Assembly (NCBI GenBank): GCA_011364965.1
Contig: RDOB01000011.1
Location: forward strand, 1 to 51,321
From: Candidatus Heimdallarchaeota archaeon
GTDB taxonomy: Archaea; Asgardarchaeota; Heimdallarchaeia; Hodarchaeales; Hodarchaeaceae
Length of the DNA: 51,321 nucleotides
Direction: 5' to 3'
Positions 25,621 through 34,935 of the stretch are shown here, piece after piece. Every line of letters begins with the position of its first letter. Position 1 is the first letter of the stretch. The notes under the pieces are model-generated. The model was given only the letters and a program-made list of their open reading frames with translations. It searched no databases and had not been told where the DNA came from. The position numbers were made by a program, and so were the translations under genes.

Positions 25621-26232
25621 GTGAGACTCATTCCTGACATATACCTACAATATTGTACTCAAAAGATGGACATCGTTGAAAAATTCCTTCCAGACCACTC
25701 TGGACAAATTTTAGATGTAGGTTGTGGTAATGTAGAAGTAACAGGACTTCAGTATTGTGATTCCCGACTTCGGACGAAACATCGAGTCATTGGTGTTGAT
25801 ATTAACCCTGGACAACAAGCGAATGTAGTTACAGCAAGTGCTCAAGATCTCCCTTTTTCTGATCAATCAATCGATTATGTTGTATCTTTTGATGTGATTG
25901 AACATATAGAGAATTATCCAGAAGTTATTGAAGAAATGTTGAGAGTGACGAAAGAAAGAGCGATAATAATTGTTCCAACCACTTCTAAACTATACGTTAG
26001 AAAAAGTATCAATCTATTTCGTCGTATGATCGGTGGAGCTGGTTCTAAATATGGACAATTATTATTGCAGGGCCATTACTATGAATTTTTTAAGGAGGAG
26101 ATCTTCCAATTTAAAGGTAAGGATTTTCGAGTAAGTTTTATGAAAATAGATTATCCTATACTAGGAAAATCATTTTTCAATAGGTCAGGTTTAATTTTTG
26201 CTGGGATATTCATTTTTGATAGATTGAAATAA
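25621..26232 (+). CDS. Class I SAM-dependent methyltransferase (UbiE/Methyltransf_11-like)
   Basis: A 203-residue methyltransferase with motif I ILDVGCGNVE (30-39), GVDINPG, DLPFSDQSIDYVVSFDVIEHI and an LRVTKERAIIIVP strand. The apparent start is GTG at 25621, and an ATG at 25666 would shorten it by 15 residues. It is divergent from the primase genes and convergent with a PHP gene. The substrate is unknown. Confidence 0.78.
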   Translation: MRLIPDIYLQYCTQKMDIVEKFLPDHSGQILDVGCGNVEVTGLQYCDSRLRTKHRVIGVDINPGQQANVVTASAQDLPFSDQSIDYVVSFDVIEHIENYPEVIEEMLRVTKERAIIIVPTTSKLYVRKSINLFRRMIGGAGSKYGQLLLQGHYYEFFKEEIFQFKGKDFRVSFMKIDYPILGKSFFNRSGLIFAGIFIFDRLK

Positions 26233-26239
26233 AATCAGT

Positions 26240-27325
26240 TCAATAGTATTGGAAGGAGGATGATTCTTCTTCTGAGATTGGTAGATCTAAGGGAGTTATA
26301 TCACGATTTTCAAAGATCGCTTGATTATCTATTAAAGATTTGAGTATTTGAGACTCTTTTTTTCGGGTTATTTTGTCCATTCGTGGAGCCCAGATTTGTA
26401 ATCCAGCCAATAAGGCACCACGGATGTACGGAATCCCCGCACGAACGATAATTTTTGGTATGGATGGCATATCAAAAAATAATCTATCATAAACGGGATT
26501 TCTCGCTCCCACTTTAGAGTCAGGGTTCAGATGTAAAATAAGATCATAACGTAGATTATATTCTAGATTATGCAGTAAAAAAGAAAACCAATCTGACCAT
26601 ATTTGTGCATGTCCTCCTGTTCCATGGGTTTGAATTTTAATTTTTTTAGGAGACTTTTTAGCAGAATGAAGATATTCTAAAATTTCTTCTTGTGTGGATC
26701 CTTCCACATATGTATAGCACCGTCCAATCATATTTGGTTGATGACTATCACCACCTGCTATTCCAGGCAAGCCCAATGCGCGTGCAACAATTTGTGCTAA
26801 ATAATTATGACGTTTAGGTTGTAATCCGTTTACTATTTCAACCATACGAAATCGTTTTAGGATAGAAAAATTTATTCTTAAAGTTTGACGGTCATATCCT
26901 CCTGCAGGTGCACTCTGAGAGAGATCAAATGGATGTGCTAGAATATATACGGCATTATGGTCATCTAAGTAATCTAAAAATTCAGGTAGAGGTTTAAACC
27001 GAATTTCCCATGGAATGGATTCTAATCCGTATGTTAGAACATGAGACCATCCTTGTTTTTTTTGGTTATATTTTGTGACTTCCTGTCCAATGATTGGTAT
27101 TATATCATTAAATCGTGACGCATATTTAACAAAAGGTTTGATACCATTCATATTATCATGATCGGTAAGCGCTATTGCTCCTAATTTTCGACGACGAGCT
27201 ACTTTAACAAGTAATTTGGGGGAAATTGCGGAATCTTGGAAAAAATGTATACCTCTCAATTTAGGAATTCTAAGCATGGAGTAATATGTATGAGCATGGA
27301 GATCAGCTTTTGTAAGATCATTCAT
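26240..27325 (-). CDS. PHP-domain metal-dependent phosphoesterase
   Basis: A 361-residue protein. The N-terminal PHP metal site is DLHAHTYYS (D8, H10, H12), followed by AIALTDHDNMNGI, IIGQEVTKY (Glu ligand) and AHPFDLS. GGDSHQPNMIGRCYTYVEG (Asp and His ligands) completes the site. The C-terminal about 130 residues, with MPSIPKIIV and RGALLAGLQIW, have no domain I recognise. Such proteins hydrolyse phosphate esters or cyclic nucleotides. The substrate is unknown. Confidence 0.83.
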   Translation of the reverse strand: MNDLTKADLHAHTYYSMLRIPKLRGIHFFQDSAISPKLLVKVARRRKLGAIALTDHDNMNGIKPFVKYASRFNDIIPIIGQEVTKYNQKKQGWSHVLTYGLESIPWEIRFKPLPEFLDYLDDHNAVYILAHPFDLSQSAPAGGYDRQTLRINFSILKRFRMVEIVNGLQPKRHNYLAQIVARALGLPGIAGGDSHQPNMIGRCYTYVEGSTQEEILEYLHSAKKSPKKIKIQTHGTGGHAQIWSDWFSFLLHNLEYNLRYDLILHLNPDSKVGARNPVYDRLFFDMPSIPKIIVRAGIPYIRGALLAGLQIWAPRMDKITRKKESQILKSLIDNQAIFENRDITPLDLPISEEESSSFQYY

Positions 27326-27489
27326 ATTAACATCTCAGATTTCTTAGTCCTAGGAAGCCTTACTAAAAACACCAAACACAAACCTATTTTTTTAACCTTT
27401 TCTAAAGATCTTATTCTACTTTTTAGGGAGGAGGATAGAAGTCGCAATTAATGCCCTCTAGCAAAGCAAATAATAGAACATTGCACGTT

Positions 27490-28653
27490 TCAATCATGAA
27501 TTACTGCTAATTCCTCTTCGATATCTTTTTTTGTCACTTGAATTTTACTCATAGCATATACAATAATTCCAACTAGAATTACAAAATAGAATTTTGCTAG
27601 TTGCACAAGAAAGGCACCTGCAGTAGCAATTGTTGATGTTAGACCTAATCCTTTGTTAAGAAAAAACGCTAAACTTATCTCTTTTAGTCCAGCCATCCCA
27701 GGAATCCCAACTGGAATAAGATCGACAGTCCCTGCCAAAAAATTTACAGCTGCGACCTGATCCAGCAATATTGGAATTTGAATTGAATGAAGCAAGATTA
27801 ATATTGCTATCCAATGGGCCATTTGAGATAAAAAGGCCAAAATTAAAGCAAACGTTGAAGAGATTTTATTTTGTGATAAATATGTGAATTGAATACTGAA
27901 ATCATCAATTAAATCAATCGATGCTGCTTTGGCATTTTCTGACCAGCCTTTGAGGGAAGAAGTCCTACCTATAGCACCAAATAAGGAATTGAATATCCTT
28001 TTAACAGTCTTAGGAGACTTAGCAATTATCAAGAAAATAATTAATGCAAATATTGAAATTGAAGTAATAATTAAAATAAATATGACTGCAAATTCTTCCG
28101 AAAGGGGTTGTCCATATTCATTTTCGAGAATATCACTGAAATATTCTAATATGGCAATAGCTACAAAAACTGAGATGGGAATAAACGATAATAACCCGCA
28201 GAGCTTGTGAGCAACAACACTGGACAAGATTTCTCCACTCGTAGCAGTTTTTTGTTCTCGTTCATTGAAGAAAACCTTTTTTCCCATAGAAATTCTCATT
28301 AGTATCTCAACAGCTCCAGCACTTGGAATCAGAAGACCATATGAAAAGGAGGAGAGTTGAATTCTATAAACTAAGGAAAGAGGAGGATTTATTGAGGAGA
28401 TTTTCATTAAGATTTTCCAAGCGATAGAGTCAATTAATACGACAATGAAGGTAATAGATGATCCAATAAGAAGTAAAAGAAGATTAGCACTTAGAATAAG
28501 TCGAATTATAGTTGTAATACTGATATCCTCAAGAATAAAATAGAATAAAAGAGCGATTACTGCAAAACCTAAAAGAAGAATCGTTTTTTTGTCAAATGCT
28601 TTACGAATCGAAATTTCTTTGAGTGTGGATTTAGTATCTGGTGGATTATCCAA
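27490..28653 (-). CDS. YbhN/LPG-synthase-TM (UPF0104) family membrane protein (second copy)
   Basis: A 387-residue polytopic protein with about eight helices. SYGLLIPSAGAVEILMR and DLIPVGIPGMAGLKE are the two conserved family regions. It belongs to the same family as the gene at 12554-13552, but the alignable elements are short, so it is not a recent duplicate. TTG at 28651-28653 is the only usable start before a TGA 30 bp upstream. It likely handles a lipid-linked or amphipathic molecule. It is divergent from a GT-C-like gene. Confidence 0.75.
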   Translation of the reverse strand: MDNPPDTKSTLKEISIRKAFDKKTILLLGFAVIALLFYFILEDISITTIIRLILSANLLLLLIGSSITFIVVLIDSIAWKILMKISSINPPLSLVYRIQLSSFSYGLLIPSAGAVEILMRISMGKKVFFNEREQKTATSGEILSSVVAHKLCGLLSFIPISVFVAIAILEYFSDILENEYGQPLSEEFAVIFILIITSISIFALIIFLIIAKSPKTVKRIFNSLFGAIGRTSSLKGWSENAKAASIDLIDDFSIQFTYLSQNKISSTFALILAFLSQMAHWIAILILLHSIQIPILLDQVAAVNFLAGTVDLIPVGIPGMAGLKEISLAFFLNKGLGLTSTIATAGAFLVQLAKFYFVILVGIIVYAMSKIQVTKKDIEEELAVIHD

Positions 28654-28746
28654 TGAACTGACCTCGTTGAATGGGAAATATCAATCTACGGAAAATCCAT
28701 ATATTCTTTTCTTATGAACTACTCAGAGTATAATAGCTGATAAAAA

Positions 28747-29880
28747 ATGAATATCTCAGAATTAATCTTCACAAATCTGGCGCCAATTCTTTACAATTTA
28801 ATTTTTATCTTACTCTGGTTCTTTTGGATGAATTTTCATAACGAAAAAAAGGATGGATTAAGTAAAAAGCTATTTCAAAGATATTTGAAGGATTCAAAGA
28901 TCTTCTATACAGTCACAGTAGTAGTTATTATTTCTTTTCTCTTCTTGTTATTCTCATATGCAATTTTCAACACTGATGTGGATGATGCCATCACATCTGG
29001 AGTACAGGCATTCTTAAATGGGCAGAATCCTTATATAGAAGATGTAGTTATTCATAAAACAGCAACTGGAGAAATAATTTATGGAACTTATCATTATTTT
29101 CCTCCAGATTTATTGGTTTATGCCTTTTTTTACCTTGTAATCGGAAATCTTTTTCTACCAGTCCTAGATACTTATTGGTTCGTTCCCTTACACCTTTTAT
29201 TGATAATACCAGGTTATATTCTCACAAAGAAAATCGTCATGTGGCCTTCTAACAGATTATTCCCTCTTTTTTTGCTCATATTAACTCCTTTTCTATTTAC
29301 TAATTCCATTTTAATGTGGTTTTACTTTATAATTGGGTATTATCTCTATGAAATCCAAGAAAAGAAAGATTTGGGCATGGTTTTCTATGTACTCGCTGCT
29401 TCTGTAAAATATATGGTAGGTTTCATCATCTTATTTTATTTTCTTGATCTAATAAAAAAATACTATACTGAACCAAAAGGGATAAGGGATTTCTATATTG
29501 ATATGAGGCCATTTATACTTGGGAGTGTGGTTTTGGCTATTACAACAATTCCTTTCGGTTTGATTGAAGTGATAATAGCTGTGTTTCTGTATCAGGGTAT
29601 ATTTCGTGATGAAGTAGCGCAATCGGTTGGACCAATCCTGATTGAGCTATTAACAGCCTTGAATTTAAAAGATATTTTCTTTTTAATTGCTGCATGTTTA
29701 TCAATTATAATGCTAATAATTATTAGAAAACTCCCGAAGTATGATCAAATAATGCACTTTTCCTTTTTCTGTATGCTTATATTACCGTTTTATGGAACAG
29801 AGCTATTTATTACTGTCCCCTTTTACTGGTGGTTTTTAGAAGGAAAAAATTATCTTACAAAAGGGACCTCAGAACTTTAA
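28747..29880 (+). CDS. Polytopic membrane protein, GT-C glycosyltransferase-like (GT87 type)
   Basis: A 377-residue protein with about ten membrane segments. A first outer loop carries FNTDVDDAITSG (D77, D79, D80), then AFLNGQNPYIED and YHYFPPDLLVYAF. The acidic pair in the first loop followed by G-x-NPY and a PP-containing segment is the layout of GT87/DUF2029 polyprenyl-phosphate sugar transferases. This assignment is by pattern and is moderate. If right, it uses a lipid-phosphate sugar at the outer face. Confidence 0.6.
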   Translation: MNISELIFTNLAPILYNLIFILLWFFWMNFHNEKKDGLSKKLFQRYLKDSKIFYTVTVVVIISFLFLLFSYAIFNTDVDDAITSGVQAFLNGQNPYIEDVVIHKTATGEIIYGTYHYFPPDLLVYAFFYLVIGNLFLPVLDTYWFVPLHLLLIIPGYILTKKIVMWPSNRLFPLFLLILTPFLFTNSILMWFYFIIGYYLYEIQEKKDLGMVFYVLAASVKYMVGFIILFYFLDLIKKYYTEPKGIRDFYIDMRPFILGSVVLAITTIPFGLIEVIIAVFLYQGIFRDEVAQSVGPILIELLTALNLKDIFFLIAACLSIIMLIIIRKLPKYDQIMHFSFFCMLILPFYGTELFITVPFYWWFLEGKNYLTKGTSEL

Positions 29881-29923
29881 TATTAGAAGAGCTTTCTTAT
29901 TCCGCCAAGAAATTGAAATAAAA

Positions 29924-30163
29924 TTAACTTTTAGGGTCAGCAATTGTAGTTATCACTGAAATACTTCTAACAGAAAACCTTTCGTCAACATAGAGGATTC
30001 TTACATGCCTTTGAGGTTCTGTAAGCCCATGAATATCTACAACTTGACATACTCCAGAAATCGAGGGTTTATAATCGGCTCTGTTAAGTTTAAGAGGAAT
30101 TGCTCGTTTACAGATTGGACAAGGTTCACAATTAAGATCAACTAGCTCTGCTTTGGGGGACAT
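29924..30163 (-). CDS. Small CxxC protein of unknown function
   Basis: A 79-residue soluble protein starting at an ATG. CEPCPICK near residue 12 gives three closely spaced cysteines, and a fourth (GVCQVVDIHG) lies about 25 residues on. One metal site or a redox pair is plausible. DIHGLTEPQRHVRILYVD and a C-terminal beta-like stretch suggest a compact domain. I do not recognise the family. It converges on the GT-C-like gene. Confidence 0.55.
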   Translation of the reverse strand: MSPKAELVDLNCEPCPICKRAIPLKLNRADYKPSISGVCQVVDIHGLTEPQRHVRILYVDERFSVRSISVITTIADPKS

Positions 30164-30255
30164 TGTCTAGCTCACTACAGATAATTCAGTAAAAAGAATC
30201 TCTTGTTTGTGATTCAAAAACCTTTGCTAATTCTTGATTTTTTATTTTCATTCTC

Positions 30256-30275
30256 TATTGATAGATGCATCAATA
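30256..30275. repeat. 7-bp inverted repeat TATTGAT-N6-ATCAATA
   Basis: Perfect arms at 30256-30262 and 30269-30275 in the intergenic region upstream of the small CxxC gene. It is a possible operator for that gene (about 95 bp from its ATG). AT-rich, so chance is possible. Confidence 0.35.
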
Positions 30276-30375
30276 AGAGTAATTAATAATTTGAATAATA
30301 AAATAACACTAGATTAGATCTTATTGTGCTAAAATATCCTTTTTACGACATTCATTAGGAATAGATTATCAGGGA

Positions 30376-30398
30376 TACTAAGTAAGTATGACTTAGTA
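30376..30398. repeat. 8-bp perfect inverted repeat TACTAAGT-N7-ACTTAGTA
   Basis: Arms at 30376-30383 and 30391-30398, centred about 145 bp upstream of the coiled-coil gene start and upstream of its TATA-like element. The size and symmetry suit an operator or a small hairpin. Confidence 0.45.
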
Positions 30399-30516
30399 GA
30401 ATTTTTGGGATATTTCTAGGAAAAAAAGGTTTAGATCCAAAAAAGTTAGCTTTAAAAACCAGTTTCACTACTATTTAATCAACCAGAAAAATATCTACCT
30501 ATTTTTCCTGCTAAAC

Positions 30517-30525
30517 AAAGGAGGT
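30517..30525 (+). promoter_or_regulatory. Strong Shine-Dalgarno AAAGGAGGT
   Basis: A near-perfect anti-16S match 7 nt before GTG at 30533. It fixes the GTG as the start and is stronger than at most genes in this window. Confidence 0.75.
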
Positions 30526-30532
30526 TTAGCTA

Positions 30533-30865
30533 GTGGAAGAAAATGAACTTCTTGTTGATACCCCCTGGGGAAAACTAGTTACAGCAAAAGGTCTAAAATA
30601 TTTATTAAAGGGTTTTCAAAACGATTTACAAAATATCCAAGGAACTCTTGAGGAGTTTGACACGCGATTAGAGGAGCTTGAGGAAAACATCTCGATTGTT
30701 AATGCTAATAGTCGAGTACAAGCACTTGAGGGATCCCTGAAATCTTTAGAGGACGATATCCAAGAAATTCGAGCCAATCAGAAAAAATTTGCTGCTCATG
30801 TAAAGAAAATGTTTGAACTTTTTTATTCTCGTTTAGATGAACTCACTCTTAGCCAAGAAAGGTAA
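30533..30865 (+). CDS. Small coiled-coil protein
   Basis: A 110-residue soluble protein. After an N-terminal LLVDTPWGKLV stretch, residues about 20-105 are almost wholly helical heptads rich in Leu, Glu and Lys (for example LEEFDTRLEELEENI), predicting a long coiled coil. No catalytic motif is present. It may be an adaptor or scaffold. It converges on hef with a 20-bp gap. Confidence 0.65.
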   Translation: MEENELLVDTPWGKLVTAKGLKYLLKGFQNDLQNIQGTLEEFDTRLEELEENISIVNANSRVQALEGSLKSLEDDIQEIRANQKKFAAHVKKMFELFYSRLDELTLSQER

Positions 30866-30885
30866 AAATAACATATATTTCATAT

Positions 30886-33144
30886 CTAAAGTTCTAATTC
30901 AGGATTGGAGGAAGTTAATATAGTTTTTATTCGTAGAGCTAGCTTTTTTCCGATTCCTTCAACACGTTCGATTTCTTCGAGAGTTGCCTCTGCTATTGCA
31001 TTAATAGTATGAAAGTCTTTTAATAATGCTTTTGCTTTTGTAATATTAATTCCAGGAATCACGGATAACATATAAGTTTGTACTTCACGGATGGTTGATT
31101 CTTTTCTTGAAATGGATGGCAAACTGATTCCAGTTCTCTCTGTATATTGCTCACGTTTAGCTAAGTTAAAAAGTAGACTAGCAGTTTCTAAATCTCCCTG
31201 TGTATAAACAATGGGGATATTAAAGTCGAGGATGATAGAACTCAAAGCACCCATAATACTATTTACGTTAATTTGCCGTGTAGGCATTTCAGAATCAAGC
31301 TGGATTATTAATAATGGTAGTATTTGTTCAGCTAACCTCTCCAGCTGTGAAGATTGACCCGAAGTACTAGATTGAAATAACCGTCCGTCAATAATAGAAT
31401 CAATGAAATCTTTGTAAGATTTTCTTTCTACAATTAATCGATCTGATAATATATAATCACCAACAAGGAGATTTTTGGGTTTGATTTGTGCTCCCTTCTC
31501 TTTCAGTAGTTTGGGAATTTTACTAGTGGATTCCCTAACATCAACATAGACTTGGGGGCTTTTACTCTTTTCCTTATCTATCTCTGACTTCTCGTCACCT
31601 ACAGAGAAATATTTATCGAGCGTCTCCGAAGCAGCTTTTTGTTCCTGTGAGGAGAGTAACTCAGGTAGATCATGTTTCAGGAATTTTTTCATCTGTTGGT
31701 CTTTTCGTTTGATCGCCCAATACATCGCTTCATCACGAGTACCTTTAGTAACAAGATGAATTACTTTTGACTTCTTCTTGCGACCTCGGCCGCGACGTTG
31801 CACTGCTCGTACAACAGAGGGAACTGAATCATAGAAAACAACAAGGTCGCAATTTCCCACATCTAAGCCTTCTTCCCCAACTGAAGTACTTAGCAAAATA
31901 TTCAGATCACCCTCTTTAAAGGCTTTCACAACATCCAACTGCTGCTTTGAAGAAAGCCCCTTGTCAGCAGATGTACTAGAATGTCCCACAAATATATCAG
32001 AAACAATTCCAGCTTTGGACAAGGCAGAATGAAGGAAACGGACTGTGTCTCGAAAATTACTGAAAATGATTATTTTAGATTTGTAAGAAGTTAGATTGGA
32101 TAAAGAGTGTTTGATTTCTTTTACAAGATGATCTAACTTTGGATGAATGAGCGAATCATCAACAATGGCTGACTCGATTCGGATGGTCCTTTCATCCTCA
32201 AGAAAAAGACGTAAAGCTTTTGAGGAGGATTTCTTTCTCCATTTCTGAAGCGCCTGATATGCTTGAGGGAATCCTTGGCTTTCTACAAGCTCTTGTAAAT
32301 GTTGAACTCGAATGAGATTTGAAGTAGCAATGAGAAATTCTCCATATTGAGGATCTTCTTTTGTTAACTGAACCACCTGTTGATGATAAGCTAATGCCTC
32401 ACGTTTACCAATATAACGAGATTTTTCAAGTGAAGGAAGGCTTTTTGTCAGATTAGATATAATTTCATCTTGAAAGTTCTGAAGGATAGTAAGTACATCC
32501 TTATAAACCTCAGGTAAATGAATCCACACGACTTTAGGGGTATGAAGGGAAACATAATCGGCAACTGAAGCCTCGCTTGGGTCAGTAAAGGAAATGTAAG
32601 AGATTTTGAGATTATTACAGACTTCTAGTATTTTATTTGGGTTGTTTCCTGGTGTAGCAGTAAACCCAACAATTTTCTTCTTCATCTGGGAAGTGATTCC
32701 AACATATGCATAATCTCCTGTTGCTCTATGAACTTCATCAATACACATCAAGCTAATATTATTGAGATTCAATCGAGAATATGTCAAATCATTTTCAACT
32801 GTTTGGGGTGTACCAACTATTATTTTTGCATTTGGATAAAGCTCAGTCCGTTCTTCAGGTTTAATTTCTCCAGAAATCTCTAAAACCAATTCTGGGGTTA
32901 AATTGCCAATGAACTGAGTCATCATCTCCTTAATTTGTCGGACTAATGGTCTGGTAGGAGTAAGGACTAAAATTTGTTTCGAGGGAAATTTTTTTAGGAA
33001 AAAAGCGGCAAGATATGCCATAATAACGGTTTTTCCAAGTCCAGTTGGAAGTACAACCAATATATTTCCAGAATGTGAGACACAATCTGAGAAAATCACC
33101 TGTTGATAAATCCGTGGTTCAATATTGGTTAATAACTTGTTCAA
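30886..33144 (-). CDS. hef: Hef: SF2 helicase fused to XPF-type nuclease
   Basis: Archaeal FANCM/XPF-family protein for processing stalled forks and branched DNA. The 752-residue chain has Walker A LPTGLGKT (32-39), the DEVH box (136-139), TATP (162-165) and motif VI QRRGRGRKKK. A linker is followed by the ERCC4 nuclease with DVRE and VERKSYKDFIDS (the ERKxxxD signature), and then two helix-hairpin-helix units near the C-terminus (VIPGINITKAKALL and VEGIGKKLALRI). Both helicase and nuclease appear intact. Full-length Hef is known mainly from Euryarchaeota and some Asgard-related archaea. Confidence 0.95.
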   Translation of the reverse strand: MNKLLTNIEPRIYQQVIFSDCVSHSGNILVVLPTGLGKTVIMAYLAAFFLKKFPSKQILVLTPTRPLVRQIKEMMTQFIGNLTPELVLEISGEIKPEERTELYPNAKIIVGTPQTVENDLTYSRLNLNNISLMCIDEVHRATGDYAYVGITSQMKKKIVGFTATPGNNPNKILEVCNNLKISYISFTDPSEASVADYVSLHTPKVVWIHLPEVYKDVLTILQNFQDEIISNLTKSLPSLEKSRYIGKREALAYHQQVVQLTKEDPQYGEFLIATSNLIRVQHLQELVESQGFPQAYQALQKWRKKSSSKALRLFLEDERTIRIESAIVDDSLIHPKLDHLVKEIKHSLSNLTSYKSKIIIFSNFRDTVRFLHSALSKAGIVSDIFVGHSSTSADKGLSSKQQLDVVKAFKEGDLNILLSTSVGEEGLDVGNCDLVVFYDSVPSVVRAVQRRGRGRKKKSKVIHLVTKGTRDEAMYWAIKRKDQQMKKFLKHDLPELLSSQEQKAASETLDKYFSVGDEKSEIDKEKSKSPQVYVDVRESTSKIPKLLKEKGAQIKPKNLLVGDYILSDRLIVERKSYKDFIDSIIDGRLFQSSTSGQSSQLERLAEQILPLLIIQLDSEMPTRQINVNSIMGALSSIILDFNIPIVYTQGDLETASLLFNLAKREQYTERTGISLPSISRKESTIREVQTYMLSVIPGINITKAKALLKDFHTINAIAEATLEEIERVEGIGKKLALRIKTILTSSNPELEL

Positions 33145-33453
33145 ATAACATCTAACTCCGAAATCTTAACCTAAAAAGGATTTAGTTATTTCCTTCATTT
33201 CCCAGTTCAAACTATTCTCACTTTTAAAGTCTTTAGACAGATATATTTGAGCTTTAGGATCAAAGTTTAAAGAAAAGTGCTTCTCTTTCATACATTTATG
33301 AGCACTTGTGTGGTAATTTCAAAAAAAGAACCACTTTGCATTAAGAGGATAATCTTTCGGTTAAATAAATAAATGGAATAATGAAAAGTAGCTTTAAAAA
33401 GAGACGATTATTCATTAACCTTAAGAAACCCTATAAAATTGATTGTGATAAAA
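33145..33453. other. 309-bp divergent intergenic region
   Basis: Separates hef (minus) from the gene at 33454 (plus). Apart from a TATA-like element at 33393-33400 I see no gene, repeat or RNA in it. Confidence 0.5.
33393..33400 (+). promoter_or_regulatory. Putative TATA box
   Basis: TTTAAAAA, preceded by the purine-containing AGTAGC, lies about 55-60 bp upstream of the ATG at 33454. A start about 25 bp downstream would give a leader of about 30 nt. Confidence 0.35.
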
Positions 33454-34278
33454 ATGAGTACAGAACCAACCCCCCAGGAAGAACCAACTTCAAAGGATAT
33501 AGTTGAACGAAAAATCATTTTAGATCTTTGGAAAACTAAAATGCATGGAGAAATTATTGGAATTAAACAAAAAGAAGAGTATATGGCTAAATCAAGGCAG
33601 TTTAATAGAGATTTAGAACTATTCGGAGAAGTGAAAGAAGTAAACAAGAATGGAGAAGAAGAAACATTTGGTTATTTAGGTTATCGAACAGGTTTGTGGG
33701 ATGAGGAACCAGATAAATTTAATCGACGACTTGTAATTAAGTTATTTAGTAAATCTATGTATTATCAAGGCACCATTGAAGAAATGGTTGGAAGAGAATT
33801 CACTCGATCCCTTTCTGCTCGAAAGGATTTCCCAGCCTTCACCTGTTTAATCGATGGGTATGATTATCTAATATCATTAAATAAAACAAGAGGTGGATTC
33901 TTCTTGCCTGAATGGTATGTTTTTCGATTAGAAGATGAAAATGCGTTCATTCCAGTCATTCTCAAGCATAAAATGGGACCAGGTATTGACTATAGGGTCG
34001 TTAACGGAATAGGAGGAAACCAATTTGGTTTTATCAATGGAATTAAGTTTGACATCGGGGGAAAATATGAAATAACACTCAAAGGTGACAAGGATTTACT
34101 AAGTAATGTGATGGTTCGAACCTTAATTCTATATGCTGCATCTTTGAAATTCCACAAAGATATCTACAAGAAAATCAAGAAAGGAACTAAGAAGATGAAA
34201 AAGGGTGAGTGGAAACCGAATGTTTCAAATGAAGAACTTGCGCTGAGACGAAATCCAAGAGCAATGCTTCGAAAATAA
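33454..34278 (+). CDS. Hypothetical protein, possibly LURP-one/tubby-like beta barrel
   Basis: A 274-residue soluble protein, starting at the ATG at 33454 rather than the upstream non-ATG codon at 33439. The middle and C-terminal parts are beta-rich with Tyr and Gly: YDYLISLNKTRGGF, YRVVNGIGGNQFGFINGI, then GGKYEITLKGDKDLLSNV and a hydrophobic helix LILYAASLKFH. Paired 'native strand - turn - strand' elements and a final buried helix resemble the LURP-one/scramblase-like fold. I call that by eye, with low certainty. The tail is strongly basic. Confidence 0.5.
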   Translation: MSTEPTPQEEPTSKDIVERKIILDLWKTKMHGEIIGIKQKEEYMAKSRQFNRDLELFGEVKEVNKNGEEETFGYLGYRTGLWDEEPDKFNRRLVIKLFSKSMYYQGTIEEMVGREFTRSLSARKDFPAFTCLIDGYDYLISLNKTRGGFFLPEWYVFRLEDENAFIPVILKHKMGPGIDYRVVNGIGGNQFGFINGIKFDIGGKYEITLKGDKDLLSNVMVRTLILYAASLKFHKDIYKKIKKGTKKMKKGEWKPNVSNEELALRRNPRAMLRK

Positions 34279-34378
34279 TCCTAAAACCTGCTAAAAATAA
34301 AATAAGTAATAGGAGGGAGAGAACTTTCTTTGATAAAATCATTTGATCCACCCTCGGCCGAATAGTCGGATGAGAAAC

Positions 34379-34504
34379 CTAATTCTTCAAATACAGTTCG
34401 TCTTCTAGAAGATCGTCTAGAGCCCATTCTCGAAGAAAATCAGAGAGAGCACGATAGAAATACTTCTTCCCAGCATTTACAGCGGATTTGATTATATTCG
34501 GCAT
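34379..34504 (-). pseudogene. Short coding-like ORF or gene remnant
   Basis: From an ATG at 34502-34504 it encodes 41 residues ending at TAG 34379-34381. The frame is open and coding-like for a further 23 codons upstream to a TAG at 34574-34576. The peptide includes NAGKKYFYRALSDFLREW and an acidic C-terminus, which looks like real protein rather than chance. No homologue is recognised. It may be the last piece of a lost gene. Confidence 0.3.
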
Positions 34505-34904
34505 AATTTGAAGATCGTCTTGCAATTTTGTACTTCCAAGCTTAATATAGGAAAATGAAGTTCTTAAAGCTATCTAAAAAGGCAGGTTAGAACGAGTTTA
34601 AGGAATAGAATGATGCATTTAATCCCTCTATAAGTGCCATCTGAGAATCAAAGATATATTAGGTTACTATATTCTCTAGGCGTTTTTAGATCAATAGATC
34701 GATTCGTCTTTAGAAAAAATTTGGCTAGATGATATATTATTCCTTAATTAACAAAATATTTGTAATCAAGGGCATAAAATTATTTTATTGCTTAAATAGC
34801 TATTTCTGGTTACTTTTAGGAAAAATTTATTCCTTTTTAGGAGAATTTGTCAAGAAATACCACGATTAATTATTGGGAATAAAAAAATAAAAGAAAAATC
34901 ATGC

Positions 34905-34922
34905 AATGATCAATAATGATCA
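34905..34922. repeat. Direct repeat AATGATCA x2, 10-bp period, upstream of a TATA box
   Basis: AATGATCA occurs at 34905-34912 and 34915-34922, each containing the palindrome TGATCA. One helical turn separates the copies, and they sit about 14 bp upstream of a TATA-like sequence. That is the geometry of a site for an activator or repressor bound on one DNA face. Confidence 0.5.
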
Positions 34923-34935
34923 AGGAAGCGCAAGA

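Larger units (their letters stand above)
30164..30532. other. 369-bp intergenic region between divergent genes
   Basis: No open frame worth calling. It contains two perfect inverted repeats (listed separately), a TATA-like GCTTTAAAAACC about 75 bp before the coiled-coil gene, and A/T-rich filler. Confidence 0.6.

Noticed and set aside
34350..34375. Possible tRNA-like or RNA hairpin around CCGAATAGTCGG
   Set aside because: The stem has only four pairs, and there is no cloverleaf, CCA or T-loop consensus.
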